Source: an uncultured Clostridia bacterium
Lineage (GTDB): Bacteria; Bacillota; Clostridia; TANB77; CAG-508
Assembly (NCBI GenBank): GCA_934130935.1
Contig: CAKOYQ010000009.1
Location: forward strand, 9,023-73,022
Direction of reading: 5' to 3'
DNA: 64,000 nt
Shown: positions 18,253 through 28,158 of the stretch, piece after piece
Layout of the letters: each line of letters begins with the position of its first letter
Numbering within the stretch: position 1 is the first letter of the stretch
Notes under the pieces: model-generated
Told to the model about the DNA's origin: nothing
Database searches by the model: none
Seen by the model: only the letters and a program-made list of their open reading frames with translations
Program-made: the position numbers and the translations under genes

Positions 18253-19269
18253 TTAACTGTTTTCTCTTGTTTGATTTTGTATATATCTCCAAGAATCTTT
18301 ACACATATCATCTAATGTTTTTTCAGCTTGCCAACCAAGTTCTATTTTGGCTTTTTCTGGATTTGAGTAACATATTGCTATATCTCCTGCTCTTCTTGGT
18401 GCAATTTTGTATTTGACTGTTTTTCCTGTTGCTTTCTCAAACGCTTTTACCATATCTAAAACACTATATCCTATTCCTGTTCCCAAATTATATATATATA
18501 TTCCTTTTTCTTCTTTTTCTAATTTTTCTAATGCTTTAATGTGTCCTTTAGCCAAGTCTACTACATGAATATAGTCTCTAACTCCTGTTCCATCTGGTGT
18601 ATTATAGTCATTTCCAAATACTGATAATTGTTCTAATTGTCCTGAAGCAACTCTTGCCACATATGGCATTAGATTATTTGGAATTCCCTGTGGTTCTTCT
18701 CCTATTAATCCACTTTCATGTGCTCCAACTGGGTTGAAATATCTTAATATTGCAATATCCCATGTATTGTCTGATTTATATAAATCTTGTAATATTTGCT
18801 CTATAAATAATTTAGTTGCACCATATGGATTTGTTGTTCCTCCTATCTTACAGTCTTCTGTTAGAGGAATTCTTTCTGGCTCTCCATATACTGTTGCTGA
18901 TGAACTAAATATAAATTTTTTAACATTATATTTTCTCATTGTTTCTAATAAGACTATTGCTCCTGATATATTGTTTTCATAGTATTCTAATGGTTTTTGT
19001 ACTGATTCTCCTACAGCTTTATATCCTGCAAAGTTCAATACCGCTTCTATATTATTTTCTTCAAACACTTGCTCTAATGCTTTTCTATCTAAATAGTTTA
19101 CTTTATAAAATTTGAATTCTTTTCCTGTTATTTTTTTTATTTTCTCTAATACTTCTGGTTTACTGTTCGAAAAATTGTCTATTATTACTATTTCTCTCCC
19201 AGCATTTAATAATTCTACTGCTGTATGACTTCCTATATAACCTGCACCACCTGTTACTAAAATTGACAT
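18253..19269 (-). CDS. galE: UDP-glucose 4-epimerase
   Basis: GalE interconverts UDP-glucose and UDP-galactose with NAD. The Rossmann motif TGGAGYIGSH is at about 6-15, the catalytic pair is seen as SSSATVYG and YGATK, and the C-terminus has RAGDIA and the LGWQAEKTLDDM ending. The length of 338 is standard. It is first in its operon with a clear promoter. UDP-galactose made here could also feed the Glf enzyme encoded at 24.9 kb. Confidence 0.95.
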   Translation of the reverse strand: MSILVTGGAGYIGSHTAVELLNAGREIVIIDNFSNSKPEVLEKIKKITGKEFKFYKVNYLDRKALEQVFEENNIEAVLNFAGYKAVGESVQKPLEYYENNISGAIVLLETMRKYNVKKFIFSSSATVYGEPERIPLTEDCKIGGTTNPYGATKLFIEQILQDLYKSDNTWDIAILRYFNPVGAHESGLIGEEPQGIPNNLMPYVARVASGQLEQLSVFGNDYNTPDGTGVRDYIHVVDLAKGHIKALEKLEKEEKGIYIYNLGTGIGYSVLDMVKAFEKATGKTVKYKIAPRRAGDIAICYSNPEKAKIELGWQAEKTLDDMCKDSWRYIQNQTRENS

Positions 19270-19321
19270 ATTTTTTCCTTCTTTCTTTTTTAGTTTTTAA
19301 TTCCCCTTTTTTAGCACTTGT

Positions 19322-19350
19322 ATTGTATCACTAAATAATAATAATTTCAA
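19322..19350 (-). promoter_or_regulatory. SigA-type promoter of the galE operon
   Basis: The minus strand has TTGAAA, a 17-base spacer and TACAAT, about 50 bases upstream of galE. It starts 29 bases from the MITE-like element, so that insertion lies just behind the promoter. Confidence 0.7.
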
Positions 19351-19378
19351 TAGTTTTATTGTTATTTAAACTTCAAAA

Positions 19379-19685
19379 GTTACTAAATAATGGGGCAAGT
19401 AATACACACACTTTTACTACCTAGAGATGGGACAAAAAATGGATTGTATAAAATAAATGAAGATTTTGTGTATCTAATCTTAGCACTAGCGGTTCTTATA
19501 GAATCAAATGAGGAATGTTCACGGGCAAACTTATAAGTTTGAGCCTGAGGCTCATTTGATTTTATTAGAACAGCTGTGATAAGATTGGCTTATCCAAAAT
19601 CTGTAATGGTTTTTATACAATCCATTTTTTGTCCCATCTCTAGGTAGTAAAAGTGTGTGTATTACTTGCACCATTATTTAGTAAC
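19379..19685. mobile_element. 307-bp palindromic MITE-like element
   Basis: The ends are inverted repeats of about 75 bases, nearly perfect (GTTACTAAATAATGG... outer ends, with only single-base changes such as GGGGCAAG against GGTGCAAG). The inverted symmetry continues inward in imperfect form, so the whole element can fold as one long hairpin with a loop around 19520-19545. It has no open reading frame of its own. It fills most of the 460-base gap between galE and the lysozyme gene; the rest of the gap holds the galE promoter. Confidence 0.75.
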
Positions 19686-19729
19686 CTTTAAAAAGTAGAG
19701 AGCCTTTTGCCCTCTACTTAATATACTAA

Positions 19730-22700
19730 TTAATATTTTTTATAACAAATACTCATATCCACATTTACTTTTCCATTTTCAAAAGGAGCATATACTCCTG
19801 GTATTGAGCCTGAACTTGTATATTGCCACATATTGTATTTGTATTTATAGTCTGTTGTTTTAGCTGTTGTATAATGTGCTACCCATATGTCATAACTATT
19901 TAGTTGACTAACATCTAGGTTATCATAGAACCAGTATTTGCTTGCATATACAGCAGGTATATATCCTGCGTTTCTTATTGTATCACAAAATGCTCTACAT
20001 ACAGCTGTTCTTGTTGCTACATCTAATTGGTCTGCTCTTCCTTCGTAATCTAATACTCCATTTGTTTTTGACGTAGAATATTCTGTGTCTATTATAATTG
20101 GATATCTTACATTAACATCATATTTTCTAACTAAATCCAAAACATAATTTGCCTCTTCTACTGCCTCTTGCTCGTTAACAGCCTGTGTGAAAAAATATAA
20201 TCCAATATCTATTCCATTTTTTGTTGCTTCTTTTACATTTCTTTTAAATTTTCCATCTGTTACTATTTTTCCAGTTACAAATCCTCTATATCCTGCTCTT
20301 ATTATTGCATAGTCTACTTTACCTGATTTTCTAACTTCCTCCCAATCAACATTTCCATTGTGTGAGCTAACATCTATACCATATCTTAAACTTAATTCTT
20401 TAAATTTAAATTGTTGGGCATTTGACGTATTTCCTTCATATATCTTTACATTTGTTCCATTTACTGTTTGATTTCCTGCAACATCTAAATATAAATTTGT
20501 TGATTTTGATTTTACTTTATAATATCCATCTCCTGCTATTTCGAAACTCCATAGTTGTTTATCATTTCCATTATAATCATTTTGTACAACATTATCTCCT
20601 TGCACTGTCAATACTTTATCTGAATGTTTTGCTATTATTTTACAATATGTATCATCAACATATTCTATTTTAAATATCTGTTGATTTACACTATCAAATG
20701 TCCAAATTTGCACATTTGCACCATTGTCCATAGAACCTGCATCTATATCTATAACTTTGCTTTCATCTTGTTTTATAGATATATTATATGAATCTGAATC
20801 TATCATTTTTGTTTTTTCAAATTTGAATTTTTGAGAATTTGTCTCATTTCCTTCATATATTTGAACATTAGCTCCATTACTAGCATTTCCTCCATTTACA
20901 TCTAAATATAAATAAGAATTATAAGCTACTATATAATAATTTCCATTTCCTGCACTTTGTAAAATCCATTTTTGAGCATCTGTGTTATTTTCTTCATATT
21001 GCCAAACGTTAGAACCATCTGTCTTTCCATTACTTTGAACATCTAATACCTTTCCAGAATTTACAGACATTATTTCATAATAGTTTTCTTTTTTATTATA
21101 TGTTAGCTGAAATTTCTGTTGTTGTACATTATCATTAGTCCAAAGTTGTACATTTGCACCATTATCATATGAACCAGCAGAAACATCAATATATTTATTA
21201 TTACTTAAAATTGATTTTATTTTATATACTCCATCTTCAATTAATTGTTCTCCTTCAATTTCTTGTTCAGCTTTTACTAATTTGAATTTTTGTGCATTTG
21301 TTTTATTTCCTTCATACATTTGTATTATTGGATTACCTTCCACATTTCCTCCCGGAATATCAATAAATAATCCATTACATCTCGCTATTATATAAAAATA
21401 TCCATCTCCTGCATCTTTTATTATCCATTGTTGTATTGTTGATGTATTATCTTTGGAATTTTGTACAATTGCTGTTCCATTAGTATGTTTTCCATCTTTT
21501 ACTTCTAGTATTTTTTGAGATTTATATTGTTTTATTGTATAATATCCATTGTTTAAATAACTGATTTCAAATGCTTGTGTTTTATTTACTACATTTAATC
21601 TATTTTCAAATTTTGCTTTTGCATTATTTGAAATAGAATTATTTTCTATTTGTAGAGCTTTATTTTCATTTGACTTAGCTATTATATTATATATTCCGTC
21701 TTCTATTTTTGTACTTTCATTTTTCTCTGCTTTTACAAATTTAAATTTCTGTGCATTTGTTCCATTGTCTTCATACATTTGTACATTTGCACCATTGTTT
21801 TTATTTCCACTATTTATATCTAAATTCAAATCATTACATTTTGATATTATATTATAATATCCATCTTCTGTTTCTTTTAATATCCATTGTTCTGAAGCAC
21901 CATTATGAGTTCTATATTGTATTACATTAGTATAATTGTCTTGTCCAGCATATATCACATCTAATGATTTATTTGAATGTTCTGCTGTTATTATATAAGC
22001 TTCAACCTCTTTATTGTATTTTATGTCAAATTTTTGGTACTCCTTTTTATTATTTTCCCATATTTGTACATTAGCAACATCTCCATATTTTCCATCATCA
22101 ACACTAATTACTTTTCTTTCATCTAATGCTGATTCTATATAATATGTTCCATCTTCAATCTTGTCTGTTTCTAATTCTTCAACTTTGGTAAGGCTAAATT
22201 GTTGAGCATTTGTTCCATTTCCTTCATACATTTGTATTATTGGATTCTTTTCTACATTTCCTCCTGGGATATCCATAAATAATCCATTACATCTTGCGAT
22301 TATATAAAAGTACCCGTTTCCTGCATCTTTTATAATCCATTGTTGTATTGTTAATGCATTATCTTCTGAATTTTGTACAATTTCTGCTTCATTTGTGTGT
22401 TTACCATTATATACTTCTAAAACTTTTGATGATCTTTGTTGTTTTATTTGGTAATATCCATTATTTAAATATTTAATCTCAAATGACTGACTTTTATTTG
22501 TTCTATTTATTTTCTTTTCGAATTTTGCTCTTGAATTATCTGATATAGACGAATTTTCTATTTGTAAGCTTTTTTCACTGTCTATTTTAGTACCAATAGC
22601 ATATACACCATCTTCTATTGTTCTTGTACCTTCATTTTTTTCTGCTTTTTCAAATTTAAATTTCTGTGCTTTTGTTCCATTGTCTTCATACATTTGGATG

Positions 22701-24829
22701 TTTGCTCCATTGTTTTTATTTCCTCCATTTACATCCAAATTCAAATAATTACATTTTGATATTATATTATAATATCCATCTTCTGTTTCTTTTAATATCC
22801 ATTGTTCTGAAGCACCATTATGAGTTCTATATTGTATTACATTAGTATAATTGTCTTGTCCAGCATATATCACATCTAATGATTTATTTGAATGTTCTGC
22901 TGTTATTATATAAGCTTCAACCTCTTTATTGTATTTTATGTCAAATTTTTGGTACTCCTTTTTATTATTTTCCCATATTTGTACATTAGCAACATCTCCA
23001 TATTTTCCATCATCAACACTAATTACTTTTCTTTCATCTAATGCTGATTCTATATAATATGTTCCATCTTCAATCTTGTCTGTTTCTAATTCTTCAACTT
23101 TGGTAAGGCTAAATTGTTGAGCATTTGTTCCATTTCCTTCATACATTTGTATTATTGGATTCTTTTCTACATTTCCTCCTGGGATATCCATAAATAATCC
23201 ATTACATCTTGCGATTATATAAAAGTACCCGTTTCCTGCATCTTTTATAATCCATTGTTGTATTGTTAATGCATTATCTTCTGAATTTTGTACAATTTCT
23301 GCTTCATTTGTGTGTTTACCATTATATACTTCTAAAACTTTTGATGATCTTTGTTGTTTTATTTGGTAATATCCATTATTTAAATATTTAATCTCAAATG
23401 ACTGACTTTTATTTGTTCTATTTATTTTCTTTTCGAATTTTGCTCTTGAATTATCTGATATAGACGAATTTTCTATTTGTAAGCTTTTTTCACTGTCTAT
23501 TTTAGTACCAATAGCATATACACCATCTTCTATTGTTCTTGTACCTTCATTTTTTTCTGCTTTTTCAAATTTAAATTTCTGTGCTTTTGTTCCATTGTCT
23601 TCATACATTTGGATGTTTGCTCCATTGTTTTTATTTCCTCCATTTACATCCAAATTCAAATAATTACATTTTGATATTATATTATAATATCCATCTTCTG
23701 TTTCTTTTAATATCCATTGTTCTGAAGCACCATTATGAGTTCTATATTGTATTACATTAGCATAATTATCTTGTCCTGCATATAATACATCTAATGATTT
23801 ATTTGAGTGTACTGCTGTTATTATATAGGCTGCAACATCTTTATTATATTTTATATCAAATTTCTGATATTCTTTTTTATTATTTTCCCATATATGAGCA
23901 TTAGCTACGTCTCCATATTTTCCATCATCAATACTTATTACTTTTCTTTCATTTAACGCTGATTCTATATAATATGTTCCATCTTCAATTTTATCTGTTT
24001 TTAATTCTTCCACTTTAGTAAAACTGAATTTTTGTGCATCTGTCTCATTTCCTTGGTATAATTGGATTCTTGCTCTTTCAACAGCTCGTCCACCAGGGAT
24101 ATCTATGTATAAACCGCTACAACCTGATATTATATAATAATATCCTTCACCTGCGTCTTTTATAATCCATTGCTGTGCCATTGTGTTATTACTTGTATAT
24201 TGTTGTAATTTTACGCCACTTTCAGTGCTTGCACCAGGAACATCTAATACTTTTAAAGAATGTTCAAATGTTATTGTATAATAACCATTTCCTATACTTG
24301 TAATTTTAACTTCTTGACTCTTATTTATTCCTCTTGCCTTTTGTGCTAATTGAATTTTAATTTCATCTTCTCTCGATTTATCTGGAACTTCTATAACCAT
24401 ATTTTCATCTATTTTTGAAGCAATAGTATATATACCATCTTCAAGTTGTTTATTATCTTGCTTTGCTATTCCTGTTCCTTTTAAATCCTCATTACTTTGT
24501 TCTTTAATAACATTGTCTTCATTTTTTGTTTCTTCTATTTCTAATTCAGTCACTGTTTCCTCTTCTTTTTTTACTTCTTCTCTTGTATCTTCTTCATTAA
24601 TTGCATTTTCATCTTTATTTTCATTTTCTTTTATGTTTTTTTCCTTTTTATCATCAACATTTTCTTCTGTCAATTTTTCTGTTTTTTCATTTTCTAAATT
24701 TTCATTTGTTGTATATTCTTTTATATCATTTATATTTGAATATGCATAATTAATGGTTGGAAAAGCTACTGTGAAAATCATCATAAATATTATTGTCGCA
24801 CTTAGAACTTTCAACAATCCTTTCTTCAT
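19730..24829 (-). CDS. Giant secreted ricin-lectin GH25 lysozyme
   Basis: The protein has 1699 residues. A signal peptide (MKKGLLKVLSATIIFMMIF..., cleaved near residue 30) is followed by a Glu/Lys/Asn-rich linker (about 35-120). About nine or ten ricin-type beta-trefoil modules follow (about 125-1475), with repeated Q-x-W-like motifs such as SEQWILK, IQQWIIKDAG and AQKFKF. The C-terminal GH25 muramidase domain (about 1481-1699) has GIDVSSHNG and the catalytic acid pair in IIIDTEY (about 1581-1583). It should cleave peptidoglycan while the lectin modules bind glycans. A 305-residue unit is duplicated in tandem. Confidence 0.93.
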   Translation of the reverse strand: MKKGLLKVLSATIIFMMIFTVAFPTINYAYSNINDIKEYTTNENLENEKTEKLTEENVDDKKEKNIKENENKDENAINEEDTREEVKKEEETVTELEIEETKNEDNVIKEQSNEDLKGTGIAKQDNKQLEDGIYTIASKIDENMVIEVPDKSREDEIKIQLAQKARGINKSQEVKITSIGNGYYTITFEHSLKVLDVPGASTESGVKLQQYTSNNTMAQQWIIKDAGEGYYYIISGCSGLYIDIPGGRAVERARIQLYQGNETDAQKFSFTKVEELKTDKIEDGTYYIESALNERKVISIDDGKYGDVANAHIWENNKKEYQKFDIKYNKDVAAYIITAVHSNKSLDVLYAGQDNYANVIQYRTHNGASEQWILKETEDGYYNIISKCNYLNLDVNGGNKNNGANIQMYEDNGTKAQKFKFEKAEKNEGTRTIEDGVYAIGTKIDSEKSLQIENSSISDNSRAKFEKKINRTNKSQSFEIKYLNNGYYQIKQQRSSKVLEVYNGKHTNEAEIVQNSEDNALTIQQWIIKDAGNGYFYIIARCNGLFMDIPGGNVEKNPIIQMYEGNGTNAQQFSLTKVEELETDKIEDGTYYIESALDERKVISVDDGKYGDVANVQIWENNKKEYQKFDIKYNKEVEAYIITAEHSNKSLDVIYAGQDNYTNVIQYRTHNGASEQWILKETEDGYYNIISKCNYLNLDVNGGNKNNGANIQMYEDNGTKAQKFKFEKAEKNEGTRTIEDGVYAIGTKIDSEKSLQIENSSISDNSRAKFEKKINRTNKSQSFEIKYLNNGYYQIKQQRSSKVLEVYNGKHTNEAEIVQNSEDNALTIQQWIIKDAGNGYFYIIARCNGLFMDIPGGNVEKNPIIQMYEGNGTNAQQFSLTKVEELETDKIEDGTYYIESALDERKVISVDDGKYGDVANVQIWENNKKEYQKFDIKYNKEVEAYIITAEHSNKSLDVIYAGQDNYTNVIQYRTHNGASEQWILKETEDGYYNIISKCNDLNLDINSGNKNNGANVQMYEDNGTNAQKFKFVKAEKNESTKIEDGIYNIIAKSNENKALQIENNSISNNAKAKFENRLNVVNKTQAFEISYLNNGYYTIKQYKSQKILEVKDGKHTNGTAIVQNSKDNTSTIQQWIIKDAGDGYFYIIARCNGLFIDIPGGNVEGNPIIQMYEGNKTNAQKFKLVKAEQEIEGEQLIEDGVYKIKSILSNNKYIDVSAGSYDNGANVQLWTNDNVQQQKFQLTYNKKENYYEIMSVNSGKVLDVQSNGKTDGSNVWQYEENNTDAQKWILQSAGNGNYYIVAYNSYLYLDVNGGNASNGANVQIYEGNETNSQKFKFEKTKMIDSDSYNISIKQDESKVIDIDAGSMDNGANVQIWTFDSVNQQIFKIEYVDDTYCKIIAKHSDKVLTVQGDNVVQNDYNGNDKQLWSFEIAGDGYYKVKSKSTNLYLDVAGNQTVNGTNVKIYEGNTSNAQQFKFKELSLRYGIDVSSHNGNVDWEEVRKSGKVDYAIIRAGYRGFVTGKIVTDGKFKRNVKEATKNGIDIGLYFFTQAVNEQEAVEEANYVLDLVRKYDVNVRYPIIIDTEYSTSKTNGVLDYEGRADQLDVATRTAVCRAFCDTIRNAGYIPAVYASKYWFYDNLDVSQLNSYDIWVAHYTTAKTTDYKYKYNMWQYTSSGSIPGVYAPFENGKVNVDMSICYKKY
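21833..23759 (-). repeat. 915-bp in-frame tandem duplication
   Basis: About 21833-22747 repeats at 22748-23662, and a further 97 bases match at 23663-23759. By eye the copies look identical. The unit is 915 bases, exactly 305 codons, and adds two ricin-type modules. Sequence outside this block matches only loosely, so the duplication is recent compared with the rest of the lectin region. Confidence 0.85.
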
Positions 24830-24870
24830 ATAAAAATCCTTCCTTTCTTTCTTCCAAATTTTCTACCTAT

Positions 24871-24899
24871 ATTATATATTTTTATTTATCGAAAATCAA
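24871..24899 (-). promoter_or_regulatory. SigA-type promoter of the lysozyme gene
   Basis: The minus strand has TTGATT, a 17-base spacer and a perfect TATAAT, about 40 bases upstream of the ATG, just after the terminator of the polysaccharide operon. Confidence 0.75.
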
Positions 24900-24910
24900 T
24901 ATTTTTGATG

Positions 24911-24940
24911 TAAAAAAAATTTGGCAAAAACTGCCAAATT
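24911..24940 (-). terminator. Terminator of the polysaccharide operon
   Basis: A 9-bp perfect stem (24918-24926 with 24932-24940) and a 5-base loop are followed on the minus strand by eight T. It begins 3 bases after the glf stop. Confidence 0.9.
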
Positions 24941-24942
24941 CC

Positions 24943-26055
24943 TTATGCCTTTTCTAAGACTTCTTTACACTTTTCTAATGCTGATTTTATTACTTTATCC
25001 ATGTCATAGTATTTATAGTTTCCAAGTCTGCCTCCAAAAATAACATTTTTTTCTTGTTCTGCTAATTCTTGATATTTAGCAAATAAATTATTATTTTTTT
25101 CATCATTTACTGGGTAATATGCTTCATCACCCTTTTTCCAATCTTGTGGATATTCTTTTGTAATTACAGTTCCTTTGCATTTATTAAATTCAAAATGTTT
25201 ATGTTCTATTATTCTTGTATATTTCTGATCATGACTTGTGTAATTTACAACTGCATTTCCTTGATAATTATCAATATCTTCATAAATTTCATTTTCAAAC
25301 TTTAATGAACGCCATTCTAAGTTTCCAAATTTATAATCATAAAATTCATCCATCATTCCTGTATATAATACTTTTTCTGCCAATTCATTATATTTATCTT
25401 TGTTTTTTAAATAATCTACACCAAGTTCAACATCAGCATTGGCAAGCATTTTTTCAATTATTACATTATAACCACCAACAGGAATTCCTTGATATCTATC
25501 ATTAAAGTAATTATTGTCATATGTAAATCTTACTGGTAATCTTTTTATAATAAATGAAGGTAAATCCTTGCAGTCTTTTCCCCATTGCTTTTCTGTATAT
25601 TCTTTTATTAGTTTTAAATATATATCTTTTCCTATTAATGATATTGCCTGTTCTTCTAAATTTTTTGGTTCTGTTATATTGTATTCCGCTTTTTGTTCTT
25701 CTATTTTCTCTTGTGCTTCTTTTGGTGTTACAACTCCCCATAATTTAGAAAATGTATTCATATTAAAAGGTAAATTATAAATCTCTCCTTTATAATTTGC
25801 TATTGGAGAATTTACATAGTTATTGAATTCTACAAATTGATTTACATATTCCCATATTTCTTTATCACTTGTGTGAAATATATGTGCACCATATTTGTGT
25901 ACATTTATATCATTTATATTTTCACAATATATATTTCCACCTATATGATTTCTTCTATCTATAACTAAACATTTTTTACCTTTTTTACTTGCTTCATATG
26001 CAAATACAGCTCCATATAATCCAGCCCCAACAATTAAATAATCATATTTTTTCAT
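24943..26055 (-). CDS. glf: UDP-galactopyranose mutase
   Basis: Glf converts UDP-galactopyranose to UDP-galactofuranose using reduced FAD. The FAD-binding DYLIVGAGLYGAVFAYEA is N-terminal, and the family motifs NIYCENIND-VHKYGAHIFHT, TEKQWGKDCKDLP and VIFGGRLGNYKYYDMD are present. The length of 370 is normal. It is the last gene of the long operon, which implies galactofuranose in the exported polymer. GalE at 18.3 kb can supply its substrate. Confidence 0.96.
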   Translation of the reverse strand: MKKYDYLIVGAGLYGAVFAYEASKKGKKCLVIDRRNHIGGNIYCENINDINVHKYGAHIFHTSDKEIWEYVNQFVEFNNYVNSPIANYKGEIYNLPFNMNTFSKLWGVVTPKEAQEKIEEQKAEYNITEPKNLEEQAISLIGKDIYLKLIKEYTEKQWGKDCKDLPSFIIKRLPVRFTYDNNYFNDRYQGIPVGGYNVIIEKMLANADVELGVDYLKNKDKYNELAEKVLYTGMMDEFYDYKFGNLEWRSLKFENEIYEDIDNYQGNAVVNYTSHDQKYTRIIEHKHFEFNKCKGTVITKEYPQDWKKGDEAYYPVNDEKNNNLFAKYQELAEQEKNVIFGGRLGNYKYYDMDKVIKSALEKCKEVLEKA

Positions 26056-26068
26056 ACCTATACCTCTT

Positions 26069-27115
26069 TTACCATTTTATATCTATTTTTAATTTGTTTA
26101 TCATAAAGTTATATAATGCTAAAAATACTCTAAACAATCCAGATTTGTATATTTTTCTCATTATTGCAACTTTAGTATTAGACTTATGTTTCATGCAATA
26201 TGATAATTTTAAATATTCTGATGTTTTCCAACTTGAAAAATTAGAATCTAAATATTCTTTGTTTTTCTTTAATTCTTCTTTAAAATTACTTGTTTTGTCT
26301 GCTGAAATTCTAAACATTAATGAAATTCCAAAATGTAAGAATGCCATTGCATCTAAAACAGGTAATAATCTTTTTCCAGCCTCTTCACTCTCATATATTT
26401 TTTTAACATCTAACATTGCTTTTTCTGTTGATTCTAATTGTTCTTTTTTTATTGTTGCCATTATTGAATCTGATCTTACCATATAATAATATAAACTATC
26501 ACTTATGAAAGATATTTTATTTGTATTTAAATATGCCATTAGTAAGAACATCATATCATCAAATATCCTTGGTGGATTTGGTAAATTGTGCATATTTTTT
26601 AATACTTCTGCTTTATATAATTTATTCCATAATGCTGTATTTATAGATAATATGTCTTCTGGATTTTTCTTCATGTCTATTACTTTACCAGAAAATTGAG
26701 TCATTTCTGTAGAATATACATGTCCTGTGTCAACATCCACTCTATCAAACCCGCATACAGATATGTCAGCATCTGATGCTTTTGCTGCATTATATAATTT
26801 TTCAGCATAGTCTGTTGATATGTAATCATCTGAATCTGTAAATCCTATGTATTCCCCTTTTGCTATTGCTATTCCATCAAAACGCCCTTTCCAAACTCCT
26901 TCATTTTGTTTATCAATTATTACAATGTTTTTGTTTGGATATTTTTCTTTATATTCTTTTAATATATTTAAACAATTATCTGGTGACCCATCATTTATAC
27001 ATATTATTTCAACACCATCTAATGTTTGATTTACTAATGAATCCATACTTCTATTTAAATATTTTTCAACTTTGTAAACTGGTACAATTATACTTACTTT
27101 TATCTTTTCTTCCAT
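26069..27115 (-). CDS. GT2 glycosyltransferase
   Basis: The protein has 348 residues. The GT-A domain begins VSIIVPVYKVEKYLNRSMDSL and has the ICINDGSPDN and FTDSDDYIS (metal site) motifs. The C-terminal third is helical with no clear membrane segment. This is typical of capsule and teichoic sugar transferases acting at the cytoplasmic face. Donor and acceptor cannot be told from sequence. It lies 13 bases upstream of glf. Confidence 0.9.
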   Translation of the reverse strand: MEEKIKVSIIVPVYKVEKYLNRSMDSLVNQTLDGVEIICINDGSPDNCLNILKEYKEKYPNKNIVIIDKQNEGVWKGRFDGIAIAKGEYIGFTDSDDYISTDYAEKLYNAAKASDADISVCGFDRVDVDTGHVYSTEMTQFSGKVIDMKKNPEDILSINTALWNKLYKAEVLKNMHNLPNPPRIFDDMMFLLMAYLNTNKISFISDSLYYYMVRSDSIMATIKKEQLESTEKAMLDVKKIYESEEAGKRLLPVLDAMAFLHFGISLMFRISADKTSNFKEELKKNKEYLDSNFSSWKTSEYLKLSYCMKHKSNTKVAIMRKIYKSGLFRVFLALYNFMINKLKIDIKW

Positions 27116-27117
27116 AA

Positions 27118-27462
27118 CTAGTTCTCCTTTTTATTTTCATATTCTTTTAATGCTATATAGTGGTCCAAATTTTTTACTTTTTCATTTAGCATTGATATTT
27201 TTAAGTTATTCATAAAATTTTCTACTAATAGAAAACCTATTATTACTAAAAACACAAAATTTACAGGTGCCATAAATCCTAATTTTATTGAAATCCATTC
27301 TACTGCATTAGAAAATATACTCATTAATATTAATAAAAAGCTTCCGATAATCCATATTATTGAATCTGCAACTCTCATTTTACACTGCTTTACTTTCTTT
27401 ATACATAATATGAAAGAAAGTAAAGAGCAAATAATCAATCCTACTCTTAATACAAGTGACAT
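27118..27462 (-). CDS. DUF2304 small membrane protein
   Basis: This 114-residue protein has three membrane helices and a charged C-terminal coiled segment (SMLNEKVKNLDHYIALKEYE). The layout matches DUF2304 proteins, which are usually encoded beside a GT2 enzyme of the dolichol-phosphate-mannose-synthase type, as here (1 base after such a gene). A role as partner or flippase for a lipid-linked sugar is inference. Confidence 0.8.
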   Translation of the reverse strand: MSLVLRVGLIICSLLSFILCIKKVKQCKMRVADSIIWIIGSFLLILMSIFSNAVEWISIKLGFMAPVNFVFLVIIGFLLVENFMNNLKISMLNEKVKNLDHYIALKEYENKKEN

Positions 27463-27463
27463 T

Positions 27464-28156
27464 CTATTTTCCTCCTTTTTTTGTAAAAGCTCTTATGAAT
27501 ATAATTGAAAACATCATACTTAACATATATTCTATTGATTTAAATGCATTTAAATAGCTTTCTCCAAATTCTCTTTCTTTCATTTCAACTTGAACTTCTT
27601 GTACTGTAAATCCTTTTTTTATCATATACACTATTGTGTCTGGTTCAGGAGTTAAACTAGTATTTGTTATGAATTCTTTTATTGCTTTTTTGTTATATGC
27701 TCTCATTCCTGAAGTTGGATCTGTTATTCTTTTTCCTGTTACCAATTTTATTGCAAATTGAATTATATTGCTTCCTAACATTCTCATTGAATGTGGCTTT
27801 TTCTTTTTTTCAAATCTTGAACCTATTGCTATATCACAATTATCCTTTTCTATTTTTTCAACTAAATCCTTCAAGTATTTTGCTTGATGCTGCCCATCTC
27901 CGTCAAATTGTATTGCAATATCATAATCATTTTCATAAGCATATTTCATTCCGATTTGAATTCCACTTGTTAACCCATAATTTACTGGTAATGAAATCAT
28001 GTTAAATTCATTTTTTTCACATACCTTTTTCGTATTGTCTTTTGAACAGTCATTTATTACAACATAATCATATTTTGTATTATTTTTTACATCATTTACT
28101 GTTTTTTCAATGTTAAGTTCTTCATTGTATGCTGGTATTATTATTAATACTTTCAC
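27464..28156 (-). CDS. GT2 glycosyltransferase, polyprenyl-phosphate type
   Basis: This 230-residue single GT-A domain opens KVLIIIPAYNEELNIEKTV and has VVINDCSKDNT, the metal motif QFDGDGQH and the ITDPTSGMRAYN motif common in polyprenyl-phosphate hexosyltransferases. It has no strong membrane anchor of its own; the DUF2304 protein encoded next probably supplies it. It is in the middle of the polysaccharide operon. Confidence 0.9.
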   Translation of the reverse strand: MKVLIIIPAYNEELNIEKTVNDVKNNTKYDYVVINDCSKDNTKKVCEKNEFNMISLPVNYGLTSGIQIGMKYAYENDYDIAIQFDGDGQHQAKYLKDLVEKIEKDNCDIAIGSRFEKKKKPHSMRMLGSNIIQFAIKLVTGKRITDPTSGMRAYNKKAIKEFITNTSLTPEPDTIVYMIKKGFTVQEVQVEMKEREFGESYLNAFKSIEYMLSMMFSIIFIRAFTKKGGK

Positions 28157-28158
28157 TT

